A stretch of DNA of 7,060 bases from Spirochaetia bacterium (GCA_031289575.1 JAITPE010000069.1:1-7060); one strand, 5' to 3'; positions 1 through 6,738 are shown, numbered from the stretch's first letter. Numbers and translations: made by a program. Notes: a model not told the origin generated them from the letters alone.

Positions 1-18
1 TAGATTTTGTCAAGCATT

Positions 19-46
19 TTTTGATTTCTATGTGCCAGGTTATAAC
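19..46 (+). promoter_or_regulatory. Weak candidate promoter for modABC
   Basis: TTTTGA (19-24), a 16-bp spacer and TATAAC (41-46) resemble sigma70 -35/-10 boxes. The -10 lies inside the 8-bp palindrome GTTATAAC (39-46). A second -35-like TTGACA at 76-81 has no good -10 at normal spacing. No clear ModE-type operator (paired TATAT-like half-sites) and no Moco-riboswitch-like fold is apparent by eye. The call rests only on hexamer resemblance in AT-rich DNA. Confidence 0.25.
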
Positions 47-120
47 AAGAACTCACATGCAAACTACAAAATAATTTGACATTTTATGACTGATTCTTAC
101 CTTTATCTAAAACATAAAAT

Positions 121-126
121 AGGAGG
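121..126 (+). promoter_or_regulatory. Strong ribosome binding site of modA
   Basis: AGGAGG lies 6 bases before the ATG at 133. It is the best Shine-Dalgarno match in the modABC operon and decides the start at 133. The downstream in-frame ATG at 193, where the canonical signal peptide begins, has no comparable site. Confidence 0.85.
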
Positions 127-132
127 AATCTC

Positions 133-954
133 ATGAAATCACTCTTCAAAACAGCCTCGCGACAGGATGCCGCAGTGCGCAGCGTGCACACGATGCGCAA
201 AAAATGCGTAGCCTTAATCTTGCTATGCGCGGCTTTTTTCGCACTCTCGTGCTCTAAAAAAGCCTCCCCAAAACTTTACATTTTTGCGGCTGCCTCAACA
301 ACCGACGCCGTGAACGAGCTTATTGAAAAATACAAACAGACCGAAAACCCAAAGTTTGAATTTGCGACAAGCTATGCCTCAAGCGGCGACCTCGCGAAAC
401 AAATCGTTGACGGAGGGGCCGACGCCAATATCTTTATATCGGCAAACACTGAGTGGGTAAAATACCTTGAGGACAAAGGCAAGGCCGAGCCCGGCACAAA
501 ATTTCTTTTCGGCAAAAACTCCATAGTCATAGTTACGCCCAAAAAGAACGAAGCCCTTTTTAACAACCCCAAGGACTTGGCTTCGATGGAGGGCAAATTG
601 GCAATGGGTGACCCTAAGCATGTTCCGGCCGGGCAGTACGGTCGTGACGCCCTTACATATTACGGCGTATTCGATGCCCTCACTAAGGGCAAAAAAATAG
701 CCTATTATTCTGATGTAAGGCAAACCCTCAACGCTGTGGAACTCGAACAGGCCGATTACGGCATTGTGTACAAGACCGATGCCGTAAAATCAACCAAGGT
801 CGCGATAATATACGAGTTTCCCGCGGAGTCGCATAAGAGCGTTGAGTATCCGGCTTGCGCTGTTTCGGGAAACAGCACACCCGAAGCAAAGAACTTTCTC
901 GATTTTATGCAGTCCGAAACCGGAAGGGAAATAATAACGAAATACGGTTTCTAA
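133..954 (+). CDS. modA: Molybdate ABC transporter substrate-binding lipoprotein ModA
   Basis: Binds molybdate (and probably tungstate) outside the inner membrane and delivers it to ModBC. The 273-residue protein has a positively charged MRKK at 21-24, a hydrophobic stretch at about 25-37 and a lipobox ALSC with Cys40, so it is predicted to be a lipid-anchored binding protein. The mature part starts with the family hallmark LYIFAAAST (48-56), followed by YASSGDLAKQI (81-91), both matching oxyanion-contacting loops of ModA. PAGQYGRDAL (165-174) and ADYGIVYKTDA (207-217) are also typical of the family. It is the first gene of modABC, with modB beginning 1 bp after its stop. The oddity is the N-terminus: the strong RBS serves Met1, which puts 20 extra residues ahead of an otherwise complete lipoprotein signal peptide. 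Start at 193 is the alternative. Function is seen from motifs plus the modB/modC context. Confidence 0.95.
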   Translation: MKSLFKTASRQDAAVRSVHTMRKKCVALILLCAAFFALSCSKKASPKLYIFAAASTTDAVNELIEKYKQTENPKFEFATSYASSGDLAKQIVDGGADANIFISANTEWVKYLEDKGKAEPGTKFLFGKNSIVIVTPKKNEALFNNPKDLASMEGKLAMGDPKHVPAGQYGRDALTYYGVFDALTKGKKIAYYSDVRQTLNAVELEQADYGIVYKTDAVKSTKVAIIYEFPAESHKSVEYPACAVSGNSTPEAKNFLDFMQSETGREIITKYGF

Positions 955-955
955 T

Positions 956-1642
956 ATGCCATTTTCCGCCGAGGAAGTAAACGCCATACTGTTAAGCGTA
1001 AGGGTCGCGGCCTGCTCTGTTATAGTGGGTCTGCTTCCCGCGCTTTTCTTTGCCTACATACTCGCGCGCTTTGAGTTCAAGGGAAAATCGCTGCTTGATT
1101 CGCTTATACATCTTCCGCTTGTGATTCCGCCTGTTGTGACCGGCTATCTTCTTATAATATTTCTCGGAAGGCATTCGCTCATAGGCGGCTTCTTTGAAAA
1201 AATAGGAATAAAGTTCGCGTTCAACTGGAAGGGCGCTGTTGCCGCCGCTCTCGTGATGAGTTTTCCGCTTCTCGTAAGGCCGATCCGCCTTTCCATTGAG
1301 GCAATCGACCGCGGCCTTGAGGACGCGGCGCGCACGCTTGGGGCAGGCCGGGCTAGGGTTTTTATGACGGTTACGCTTCCGCTTTCGCTTCCTGGAATAA
1401 TATCGGGCTCGGTGCTTGCCCTGGCGCGCAGCCTTGGGGAGTTCGGCGCTACAATGACATTTGTGTCAAATATTCCGGGCGAAACGCAGACGCTTCCGCT
1501 CGCGCTGTATTCGTATACACAAACTCCGGGCGGCGAAATAATGGCGGGCCGCTTGTGCGCGGTCTCTATAGTCATAGCGGCGGCGGCGCTTGCCGCGTCA
1601 AACATTCTCGCGGAGCGCGCAAAAAAGCGCATTCAAAAATAG
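956..1642 (+). CDS. modB: Molybdate ABC transporter permease ModB
   Basis: Inner-membrane channel subunit of the molybdate importer, expected to work as a homodimer with two ModC ATPases. The 228 residues match the usual ModB length. About five hydrophobic segments are visible (roughly 12-36, 51-71, 92-110, 147-168 and 198-217). The cytoplasmic EAA loop that docks on the ATPase is EAIDRGLEDAARTLGAG (115-131), followed by LPLSLPGI. The stretch GEFGATMTFVSNIPGETQTL (161-180) is a recognisable ModB signature. The ATG follows the modA stop by one base and has no strong Shine-Dalgarno of its own, so translation is probably coupled to modA. The end of modA contains a purine-rich GGAAGGGAA about 25 bases upstream. 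No truncation or missing motif is seen. Confidence 0.95.
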   Translation: MPFSAEEVNAILLSVRVAACSVIVGLLPALFFAYILARFEFKGKSLLDSLIHLPLVIPPVVTGYLLIIFLGRHSLIGGFFEKIGIKFAFNWKGAVAAALVMSFPLLVRPIRLSIEAIDRGLEDAARTLGAGRARVFMTVTLPLSLPGIISGSVLALARSLGEFGATMTFVSNIPGETQTLPLALYSYTQTPGGEIMAGRLCAVSIVIAAAALAASNILAERAKKRIQK

Positions 1643-1649
1643 TAAAAAC

Positions 1650-2696
1650 ATGATTGATGTAAACCTTCAAAAAAGTTTCGGCGGCTTTAGCATTGATGTT
1701 GAATTTTCAGTTCCCGAAACAGGCATAACCGTGCTTGCCGGAGCTTCCGGTTCCGGCAAGACCAGCATAATCAATATGATTGCGGGGCTGATTAAGCCGG
1801 ATTCCGGCCGAATATCGGCGGGCGGCAGGGTATTCTTTGATTCCCAAAAAAAGATAAACCTCGCGGTGAACAAGCGCCGGTGCGGCTGCGTGTTCCAGGA
1901 CGGCCGGTTGTTCCCGAACATGAATGTGCGAAAGAATCTGCTCTACGGCGCCCCCGGCAAGTCTGAAGAATTAGACGCGGCAGTGAACCTACTCGGCATA
2001 GAACATCTCTTAGAGAGAATGCCCGCAAAACTTTCCGGCGGAGAAAAACAGAGGGTTTCCATAGGGCGGGCGCTTCTCATGAAGCCCGACATTCTGCTTA
2101 TGGATGAGCCCCTTGCCTCACTTGACAGTGAGCGCAAGGAGGAACTCATGCGCTACAGAGATAAACTACCGAAACGCTTTAGCGTTCCGGTAGTTTATGT
2201 CACGCACTCGCAGCAGGAGATTCTCCGGCTCAGCGATGAGCTCATACGCATAGAGAACGGCCGCGTCAAAAGTATAGGAATACACAACGGCGAATATATT
2301 GGGCTTGGAACAAGCGAGAGGGAAGAGCATGTGTCGGTCTTTGAATGCAGCCTACAGGGCTATGACAGCGAATCACGCGCTGTCATAGCCCGCTTTCCGG
2401 GCGGGGTGTTTCTCATCACGGCGGAGAGCGAGCCGCCGTCCGGTAATTTCCGCGCGGCGGTAAACGCGTCGGATGTCGCGGTATCGCTCGATGAGCCGCG
2501 GAATATAAGCATATCCAACATATTCAGGGGAAAAATCGTAAAGATTGAGGAAAACAACGCCGGCAATATAACGGTTCATGCAGATATCGGCACGCCCTTG
2601 GCATCGTACATTTCAAGGAGTTCGCTTGCGCGCCTTGGGCTTTCGGAGGGCGGCGAGGCTTATTTCCTGATCAAGGCTGTGTCGCTCATGCTGTGA
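1650..2696 (+). CDS. modC: Molybdate ABC transporter ATP-binding protein ModC
   Basis: ATPase that powers molybdate import. From the ATG at 1650 it is 348 residues, the normal length for ModC. An upstream TTG at 1590 would overlap modB by 53 bp and add 20 low-complexity residues, so I rejected it. Visible motifs are Walker A GASGSGKTS (31-39), Q-loop FQDGRLFP (82-89), ABC signature LSGGEKQR (128-135), Walker B ILLMDEP (148-154), D-loop SLD (157-159) and switch histidine in VTH (184-186). From about residue 285 onward (ISNIFRGKIVKIEEN..., then SRSSLARLGLSEGGEAYFLIKA) it resembles the Mop/TOBE domain that binds oxyanion and senses molybdate. No obvious RBS precedes the start, 7 bp after modB, which suggests coupling. 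Two strong inverted repeats lie inside the coding sequence (2161-2198 and 2357-2391) without changing the expected protein length. Confidence 0.95.
   Translation: MIDVNLQKSFGGFSIDVEFSVPETGITVLAGASGSGKTSIINMIAGLIKPDSGRISAGGRVFFDSQKKINLAVNKRRCGCVFQDGRLFPNMNVRKNLLYGAPGKSEELDAAVNLLGIEHLLERMPAKLSGGEKQRVSIGRALLMKPDILLMDEPLASLDSERKEELMRYRDKLPKRFSVPVVYVTHSQQEILRLSDELIRIENGRVKSIGIHNGEYIGLGTSEREEHVSVFECSLQGYDSESRAVIARFPGGVFLITAESEPPSGNFRAAVNASDVAVSLDEPRNISISNIFRGKIVKIEENNAGNITVHADIGTPLASYISRSSLARLGLSEGGEAYFLIKAVSLML
2161..2198 (+). repeat. Inverted repeat (hairpin 1) inside modC
   Basis: A 17-base left arm ATAAACTACCGAAACGC (2161-2177), a 4-base loop TTTA and a right arm GCGTTCCGGTAGTTTAT (2182-2198) pair at 16 of 17 positions. 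It lies between the Walker B and switch-histidine codons, encoding roughly DKLPKRFSVPVVYV (residues 171-184). Role unknown. An RNA processing site, an attenuator or a product of quasipalindrome mutation are possibilities. Confidence 0.85.
2357..2391 (+). repeat. Inverted repeat (hairpin 2) inside modC
   Basis: A 14-base perfect inverted repeat, GGGCTATGACAGCG (2357-2370) and CGCTGTCATAGCCC (2378-2391), has a 7-base loop. It encodes roughly residues 236-247 in the linker between the ATPase core and the C-terminal domain. The right arm can alternatively start a small GCCCG/CGGGC stem with bases just downstream. Role unknown. Confidence 0.85.
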
Positions 2697-2766
2697 CTGC
2701 GCCGCTGCGAAAGCCGCCTTGCTCCTATCATAATATATTAAGGCTCTTTAAATTGAACCAATTCCG

Positions 2767-2797
2767 AAATTTGAGTAATTTCATCAAATTTGTTTTT
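2767..2797 (+). terminator. Possible weak rho-independent terminator after modC
   Basis: The perfect 8-bp repeat AAATTTGA / TCAAATTT (2767-2774 and 2784-2791) with a 9-base loop is followed by GTTTTT. It lies 70 bp after the modC stop, in the gap between two + strand operons, where a terminator is expected. The stem is AT-rich and therefore weak, so the assignment is tentative. The rest of the 2697-2999 gap is AT-rich with no gene that I can support. Confidence 0.35.
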
Positions 2798-2989
2798 GCC
2801 TAAGTTGAACAGGGAAAATACAAGGAAAATTTATAAAAAATTAGTAGACAAATATCTGAAACTCTTATAAGGAATTAATTACTGAAGAAATGTATGAAAA
2901 AAATGGAAATCTCCTCTTCCTCAAACTCAACAGATTCGCTGATATCTATAAGGTCCGAATTATACGGCTCAAATAATCAAAAAAATAAT

Positions 2990-2994
2990 GGAGG
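2990..2994 (+). promoter_or_regulatory. Ribosome binding site deciding the carboxynorspermidine synthase start
   Basis: GGAGG lies 5 bases before the ATG at 3000. The in-frame ATG at 2988 overlaps this site and would place it inside the gene, so 3000 (beginning MANKVLIIG, directly on the Rossmann fold) is the likely start. Confidence 0.85.
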
Positions 2995-2999
2995 CAGCA

Positions 3000-4187
3000 A
3001 TGGCAAATAAGGTTTTGATTATAGGCGCCGGAGGCGTGGGGCAGGTGGTAACGCATAAATGTTCCACGGTTCCCGAGGTTTTTTCCGAGATAATGCTCGC
3101 AAGCAGGACTGTTTCTAAATGTGAAAAAATAGCCTCCAAGCTTGCGAGGCCTATAAAAACAGCAAGAGTTGACGCGGATAATGTTCCCGAACTTGTCGCG
3201 CTCATACACAGTTTCAAACCGGATTGCATCATAAACACGGCGCTGCCGTATCAGGATCTTCATATAATGGACGCGTGCCTTGAGACCGGAACCGATTATA
3301 TTGATACGGCCAATTACGAGCCGGTTGATGAGGCAAAGTTTTGCTATAAATGGCAGTGGGAATATCATGAGCGCTTTCGGGAGAAGGGCATAATGGCGCT
3401 GCTTGGAAGCGGGTTCGATCCGGGCGTGACGAACGTTTTCACGGCCTACGCGAGGAAGCATCATTTCGATGAGATTCATGAGCTTGATATAATTGACTGC
3501 AATGCCGGAGACCACGGGCAGCCATTTGCCACCAACTTTAATCCGGAAATAAACATACGCGAGGTGAGCGCAAAGGGCAGGTTTTACGAAAACGGAACAT
3601 GGAAGGAGACCGGTCCTCTCTCTGTATCAAGAGTCTATGATTTTCCTGACGGCATAGGCAATAAAAAAATATACCTGATGTACCATGAGGAATTGGAATC
3701 CCTTATAAAGCATTTTCCCGAAATAAAGCGCGCGCGTTTCTGGATGACTTTTTCGGACAACTACCTGAAACACCTTGAGGTTCTGCAAAATGTAGGCATG
3801 ACATCAATCGAGCCCGTTGAATATAAGGGACAGAGAATTGTCCCGCTGCAATTTCTAAAGGCGCTTCTTCCCGACCCGGGTTCTCTCGGCCCTCTGACAA
3901 AGGGAAAAACCTGCATAGGCTGTCACGTCAAGGGAATAAAAGACGGCAGGGAAAGGGAATACTACATTTTCAATATTTGCAGCCACGAGGCAGCCTATAA
4001 GGAGGTCGGTTCTCAGGCAATATCATACACAACCGGAGTCCCGGCAATGATAGGCGCGATGATGCTGCTCACCGGAACATGGAGGGGGGCGGGCGTATTC
4101 AACATGGAAGAGTTCGACCCGGATCCGTTCATGGATAAACTCAACAAACACGGGCTGCCATGGAAAGAGATTTTTTTGAAGGAATAG
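3000..4187 (+). CDS. Carboxynorspermidine/carboxyspermidine synthase (saccharopine dehydrogenase-like)
   Basis: Predicted cytoplasmic NAD(P)H-dependent enzyme that condenses L-aspartate semialdehyde with a diamine (putrescine or 1,3-diaminopropane) and reduces the Schiff base to carboxyspermidine or carboxynorspermidine. The 395-residue protein opens with a dinucleotide-binding motif, VLIIGAGGVGQVV (5-17), and has the saccharopine-dehydrogenase-type features CIINTALPYQDLHIMDACLE (76-95), TDYIDTANYE (98-107) and LLGSGFDPGVTNVF (134-147). A C-terminal stretch TTGVPAMIGAMMLLTGTW (344-361) is typical of the family. Sequence alone would also fit a generic saccharopine dehydrogenase. The decisive evidence is the overlapping nspC downstream, the usual partner of this enzyme. 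Its last 28 bases overlap the nspC start, so translation is probably coupled. Which diamine it prefers cannot be read from the sequence. Confidence 0.88.
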   Translation: MANKVLIIGAGGVGQVVTHKCSTVPEVFSEIMLASRTVSKCEKIASKLARPIKTARVDADNVPELVALIHSFKPDCIINTALPYQDLHIMDACLETGTDYIDTANYEPVDEAKFCYKWQWEYHERFREKGIMALLGSGFDPGVTNVFTAYARKHHFDEIHELDIIDCNAGDHGQPFATNFNPEINIREVSAKGRFYENGTWKETGPLSVSRVYDFPDGIGNKKIYLMYHEELESLIKHFPEIKRARFWMTFSDNYLKHLEVLQNVGMTSIEPVEYKGQRIVPLQFLKALLPDPGSLGPLTKGKTCIGCHVKGIKDGREREYYIFNICSHEAAYKEVGSQAISYTTGVPAMIGAMMLLTGTWRGAGVFNMEEFDPDPFMDKLNKHGLPWKEIFLKE

Positions 4188-5308
4188 ATATCAATGAAAT
4201 CAAAACTCCTGCTTTTATTGTAAGCGAAGAGGCGGTAATCCGCAACTGTGAAATCCTTGATTCGGTTCAAAGGCGTACCGGCTGCAAAATCCTCCTTGCG
4301 CTCAAGGCTTTTTCGATGTTCAGCCTGTTTCCGCTTATGCGAAAGTATTTGCACGGCGTCTGCGCCAGTTCTCCGCACGAGGCGCGGCTTGGCAGGGATG
4401 AGTTCCGCCGTGAGGTTCACTCGCACGCGGCCGCGTTCAGCCGGCATGATTTTGATGAACTGCTTGAGTTCTCGGATCACATTGTGTTTAATTCTCTCAG
4501 CCAGTATGATTTGTTCAAGGATGATGTTATCAGAAACAAGGGACGCGTCGCGTTCGGACTGCGTGTGAATCCCGGACATTCGGAAGCGCCTGTTCCGATG
4601 TACGATCCGTGCGCGCCGCGCTCAAGGCTTGGCATAACAAAGGAATTCCTGAAGGAAATACCTGAGGGCATATCCGGAATTCACTTTCATGCCCTCTGCG
4701 AAACAAGCGCCGAGGCGCTTGCGCGCACAGCCCGCGCCTTTGAGGAAAACTTCTCCGCTTTTCTGCCGGGGCTTGAGTGGCTCAATTTCGGGGGCGGCCA
4801 TCACATAACAAAGCCCGGCTACAATATAGAGCTTCTGTGTTCCGTAGTCTCGCGCTTCATGGACAAGTACAATCTCATGCTTTACCTTGAACCGGGCGAG
4901 GCGGCCGCCCTCAACGCGGGCATACTTGTTTCAACTGTTCTGGATATTGTCCATAATGAGATTGATATAGCAATCCTTGACACATCGGCCGCGGCTCACA
5001 TGTGCGATGTTCTGGAGATGCCGTTCCGGCCCGACGCGGCGGGCGCCGGAGCCCCCGGAGAGTTTGCCCATACGTACCGCTTGGCCGGCGTCTCATGCCT
5101 GTCGGGCGATGTCATAGGCGATTATTCGTTTCCCGCGCCCCTGAGCGCGGGTTCTAAAATTATTTTTTTTGACATGGCGCATTACACAATGGTAAAGACA
5201 AATACCTTCAACGGAATAAGGCTGCCCTCTATCGGACTTTACAGCCGTGAAAAAGGGCTTACCTATATAAGGGAGCCCGGTTACGAGGACTTCAAGGGAA
5301 GACTGTAA
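4160..5308 (+). CDS. nspC: Carboxynorspermidine/carboxyspermidine decarboxylase
   Basis: PLP-dependent decarboxylase of the alanine-racemase fold (fold III) that converts carboxyspermidine or carboxynorspermidine to spermidine or norspermidine. The 382 residues match the family. Visible features are the PLP lysine in LLALKAFSMF (Lys49), CASSPHEARLG (68-78), HFHALCE (175-181), the phosphate-binding LNFGGGHHITKPGY (208-221), LEPGEA (243-248) and the catalytic-cysteine segment SCLSGDVIGDY (312-322, Cys313), with MVKTNTFNGI near the C-terminus. The start at 4160 is the only ATG in this frame near the 5' end. It lies inside the previous gene, 28 bp before that gene's stop, and has no strong RBS, implying coupling. 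A T7 run (4171-4177) lies in the overlap, and a GC-rich 7-bp hairpin (5132-5151) followed by T8 (5163-5170) lies late in the gene. Confidence 0.93.
   Translation: MERDFFEGIDINEIKTPAFIVSEEAVIRNCEILDSVQRRTGCKILLALKAFSMFSLFPLMRKYLHGVCASSPHEARLGRDEFRREVHSHAAAFSRHDFDELLEFSDHIVFNSLSQYDLFKDDVIRNKGRVAFGLRVNPGHSEAPVPMYDPCAPRSRLGITKEFLKEIPEGISGIHFHALCETSAEALARTARAFEENFSAFLPGLEWLNFGGGHHITKPGYNIELLCSVVSRFMDKYNLMLYLEPGEAAALNAGILVSTVLDIVHNEIDIAILDTSAAAHMCDVLEMPFRPDAAGAGAPGEFAHTYRLAGVSCLSGDVIGDYSFPAPLSAGSKIIFFDMAHYTMVKTNTFNGIRLPSIGLYSREKGLTYIREPGYEDFKGRL
5132..5151 (+). repeat. Small GC-only hairpin within nspC
   Basis: CCCGCGC (5132-5138) and GCGCGGG (5145-5151) pair perfectly over 7 bp with a 6-base loop. 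An eight-T run follows at 5163-5170. The 11-base gap between stem and T-run is too long for a classical terminator, so its significance is unclear. Confidence 0.5.
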
Positions 5309-5351
5309 AAAAGACTATAAGAAAATTATAAATAAATGCGGGCGGTAATAT

Positions 5352-6215
5352 ATGCAGCGTTACATTGATAAAATAAACACACTCACGGAATCCTTTCCGT
5401 ACATCCGTGAATTTTACGGCAAGACCATTGTAATAAAATACGGCGGGCATGCCATGAAGGACGAGCGGCTTATAAATTCTTTTGCGCGCGATGTCGCCCT
5501 GCTTAAATTAGTAGGCATAACGCCTGTTATTGTTCATGGAGGCGGCCCGCAAATAGGAACCTTAGTTGAACGCCTTGGCAAAAAGAACGAGTTTGCCGGC
5601 GGCATGAGAGTAACCGATGAGGAAACAATGGAAATTGTGGAGATGGTTCTTTCGGGCAAGGTGAACAAGGAGATTGTCAATAACATCAACCAGGCGGGCT
5701 GCCGCGCGGCCGGCCTTTCGGGAAAGGACGGCCTTCTCATGACTGCGGAAAAAATTTTGGTTGATGATAACGGCAAAATGCGCGACATAGGATTTGTCGG
5801 AACGGTCATAAATGTAAACCCTCTTATTTTGCAGGTTCTCCAGAACAGTGATTTTATTCCTGTTATTGCTCCTGTTGCCGTTGACAAGAACGGCGTTACA
5901 TTTAACATAAACGCCGATACGGCCTCCGGCAAAATATCAGAGGCATTGCAGGCCGAGAAACTTATTCTTCTTACCGACGTTGAGGGCATAAAAATTGACG
6001 GCAAGCTGTTATCAACCGTAACAAAAACATCGGCCGAAAAATACATCGCGCAGGGAGAAATATCCGGCGGCATGATACCCAAAGTAAACTGCTGCCTTGA
6101 GGCGCTCAAGAACGGTGTCGGAAAAACCCATATAATCGACGGCCGAATAGAACACGCTGTTCTCATTGAAATATTCACCGACGCAGGAATTGGTACCGAG
6201 ATTGTTGACGGGTAG
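5352..6215 (+). CDS. argB: Acetylglutamate kinase
   Basis: Phosphorylates N-acetyl-L-glutamate with ATP, the second step of the acetylated route to ornithine and arginine, in the cytoplasm. The 287 residues carry the amino-acid-kinase motifs: VIKYGGHAM (27-35, Lys29), VHGGGPQIG (61-69), [10 protein letters not shown] (84-93, Arg86), SGKVNKEIV (101-109), the [17 protein letters not shown] [15 protein letters not shown] (185-199), LLTDVEGI (206-213) and GGMIPKV (239-245). The N-terminal helix before the core (about residues 1-22, including FPYIREFYG) and the C-terminal [17 protein letters not shown] are features I associate with arginine-feedback-inhibited enzymes, so allosteric control by arginine is inferred. 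It starts 43 bp after nspC with only a GGGCGG-like weak RBS, on the same strand, and could be cotranscribed. Its stop lies 7 bp from the stop of the convergent gene, with no terminator hairpin between. Confidence 0.97.
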   Translation: MQRYIDKINTLTESFPYIREFYGKTIVIKYGGHAMKDERLINSFARDVALLKLVGITPVIVHGGGPQIGTLVERLGKKNEFAGGMRVTDEETMEIVEMVLSGKVNKEIVNNINQAGCRAAGLSGKDGLLMTAEKILVDDNGKMRDIGFVGTVINVNPLILQVLQNSDFIPVIAPVAVDKNGVTFNINADTASGKISEALQAEKLILLTDVEGIKIDGKLLSTVTKTSAEKYIAQGEISGGMIPKVNCCLEALKNGVGKTHIIDGRIEHAVLIEIFTDAGIGTEIVDG

Positions 6216-6222
6216 GGTTTTA

Positions 6223-6711
6223 CTAATATACAAAAATCTTTTCGAGCCATAAGTCCACGCTATAGGCCGATGTTCTTGTATCCAATTTGAATTTGCGTAC
6301 ATTGCCCTTGATTTTCAAAAGCCTGCCGTCGGGCCTGCGGAGATCGTAAAGCGGCGGATTTCCGCCCGCTGCCCTGCCAAGCGATGTTTTGTCAAACGGG
6401 CCGTGTATGCGGAGCCACGATGGTTCCGGCACTCCGAAGATTGATTCAATAAGGCGGCCGTCGGTTCTTTCAATAGAAAGAAGAACGAATCCGGCTTCGG
6501 TCTCTATTTCTTGGCCGATCAACTCAATGCAAAAGGCGTGCAGTTCTCTGCGTCTGGCGTTCCTGCTTCCAAAGAGTCCGTCATGCCAGTTGAGGTAAAA
6601 GTCTCTGAGCGCGAGATAGTTCTTTTCACCCTCGCTTATTTCTCCAAAAAGAGCAAAGGGCAGCAGAAGCAAAAGAATTACTGCCGCGCGTTGTGTATTC
6701 CGTAGGCTCAT
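6223..6711 (-). CDS. Small secreted or periplasmic protein of unknown function
   Basis: I do not recognise this 162-residue protein. It begins with an apparent Sec signal peptide: basic residues at 4-8 (RNTQR), a hydrophobic core AAVILLLLLPFALFG (9-23) and a plausible signal peptidase I cut near residue 23. There is no lipobox cysteine. The mature part is mixed charged/hydrophobic, with ALRDFYLNWHDGLFGSR (34-50), a single Cys61, SWLRIHGPFD (98-107) and a basic stretch LKIKGNVRKFKLDTR (132-146) that reads like the beta-strands of a small globular domain. It converges on argB with stops 7 bp apart. The ATG at 6711 fits the signal peptide, though the upstream RBS is weak (AAAAAG about 8 bases away). 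Codon use looks like the neighbours, supporting a real gene, but the product is hypothetical. Confidence 0.65.
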   Translation of the reverse strand: MSLRNTQRAAVILLLLLPFALFGEISEGEKNYLALRDFYLNWHDGLFGSRNARRRELHAFCIELIGQEIETEAGFVLLSIERTDGRLIESIFGVPEPSWLRIHGPFDKTSLGRAAGGNPPLYDLRRPDGRLLKIKGNVRKFKLDTRTSAYSVDLWLEKIFVY

Positions 6712-6738
6712 TCTGTGTACTTTTTACAGGCTCATTCT
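6704..6738. repeat. 11-bp direct repeat over the start of the - strand gene
   Basis: AGGCTCATTCT occurs at 6704-6714 and again at 6728-6738, 24 bp apart. On the - strand each copy holds ATGAGCCT. The upstream copy opens a four-codon frame, ATG AGC CTG TAA (6735 down to 6724), and the downstream copy is the real start of the small secreted protein. It could be a local duplication. Confidence 0.7.

Noticed and set aside
673..690. 6-bp hairpin TGCCCT/AGGGCA followed by A-run in modA
   Set aside because: It is short, lies in mid-gene, and the A-run is on the wrong side for a terminator on either strand.
1144..1632. Long - strand open frame opposite modB
   Set aside because: It is antisense to a clearly recognised permease, and its composition is what the mirrored codons produce. 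Similar frames opposite argB, nspC and the synthase were dropped for the same reason.
1590..1649. Upstream TTG start for modC
   Set aside because: It would overlap modB by 53 bp and add residues unlike any ModC. The ATG at 1650 gives a normal ModC N-terminus and length.
1734..1760. Inverted repeat CTTGCCGGA/TCCGGCAAG in modC
   Set aside because: It sits on the Walker A codons, where the Gly/Ser-rich P-loop naturally produces complementary GC-rich strings. It is much weaker evidence than the other two hairpins.
2988..2999. ATG at 2988 as the synthase start
   Set aside because: The GGAGG Shine-Dalgarno site lies within those codons and is properly spaced for the ATG at 3000.
3411..3421. GGTTCGATCC resembling a tRNA T-arm
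   Set aside because: The flanking stem does not pair, no tRNA body surrounds it, and the bases encode the conserved SGFDPGV segment of the synthase.
6350..6370. GC-rich hairpin with a bulge inside the - strand gene
   Set aside because: It is a short stem with a bulge in Gly/Pro codons, explained by coding composition.
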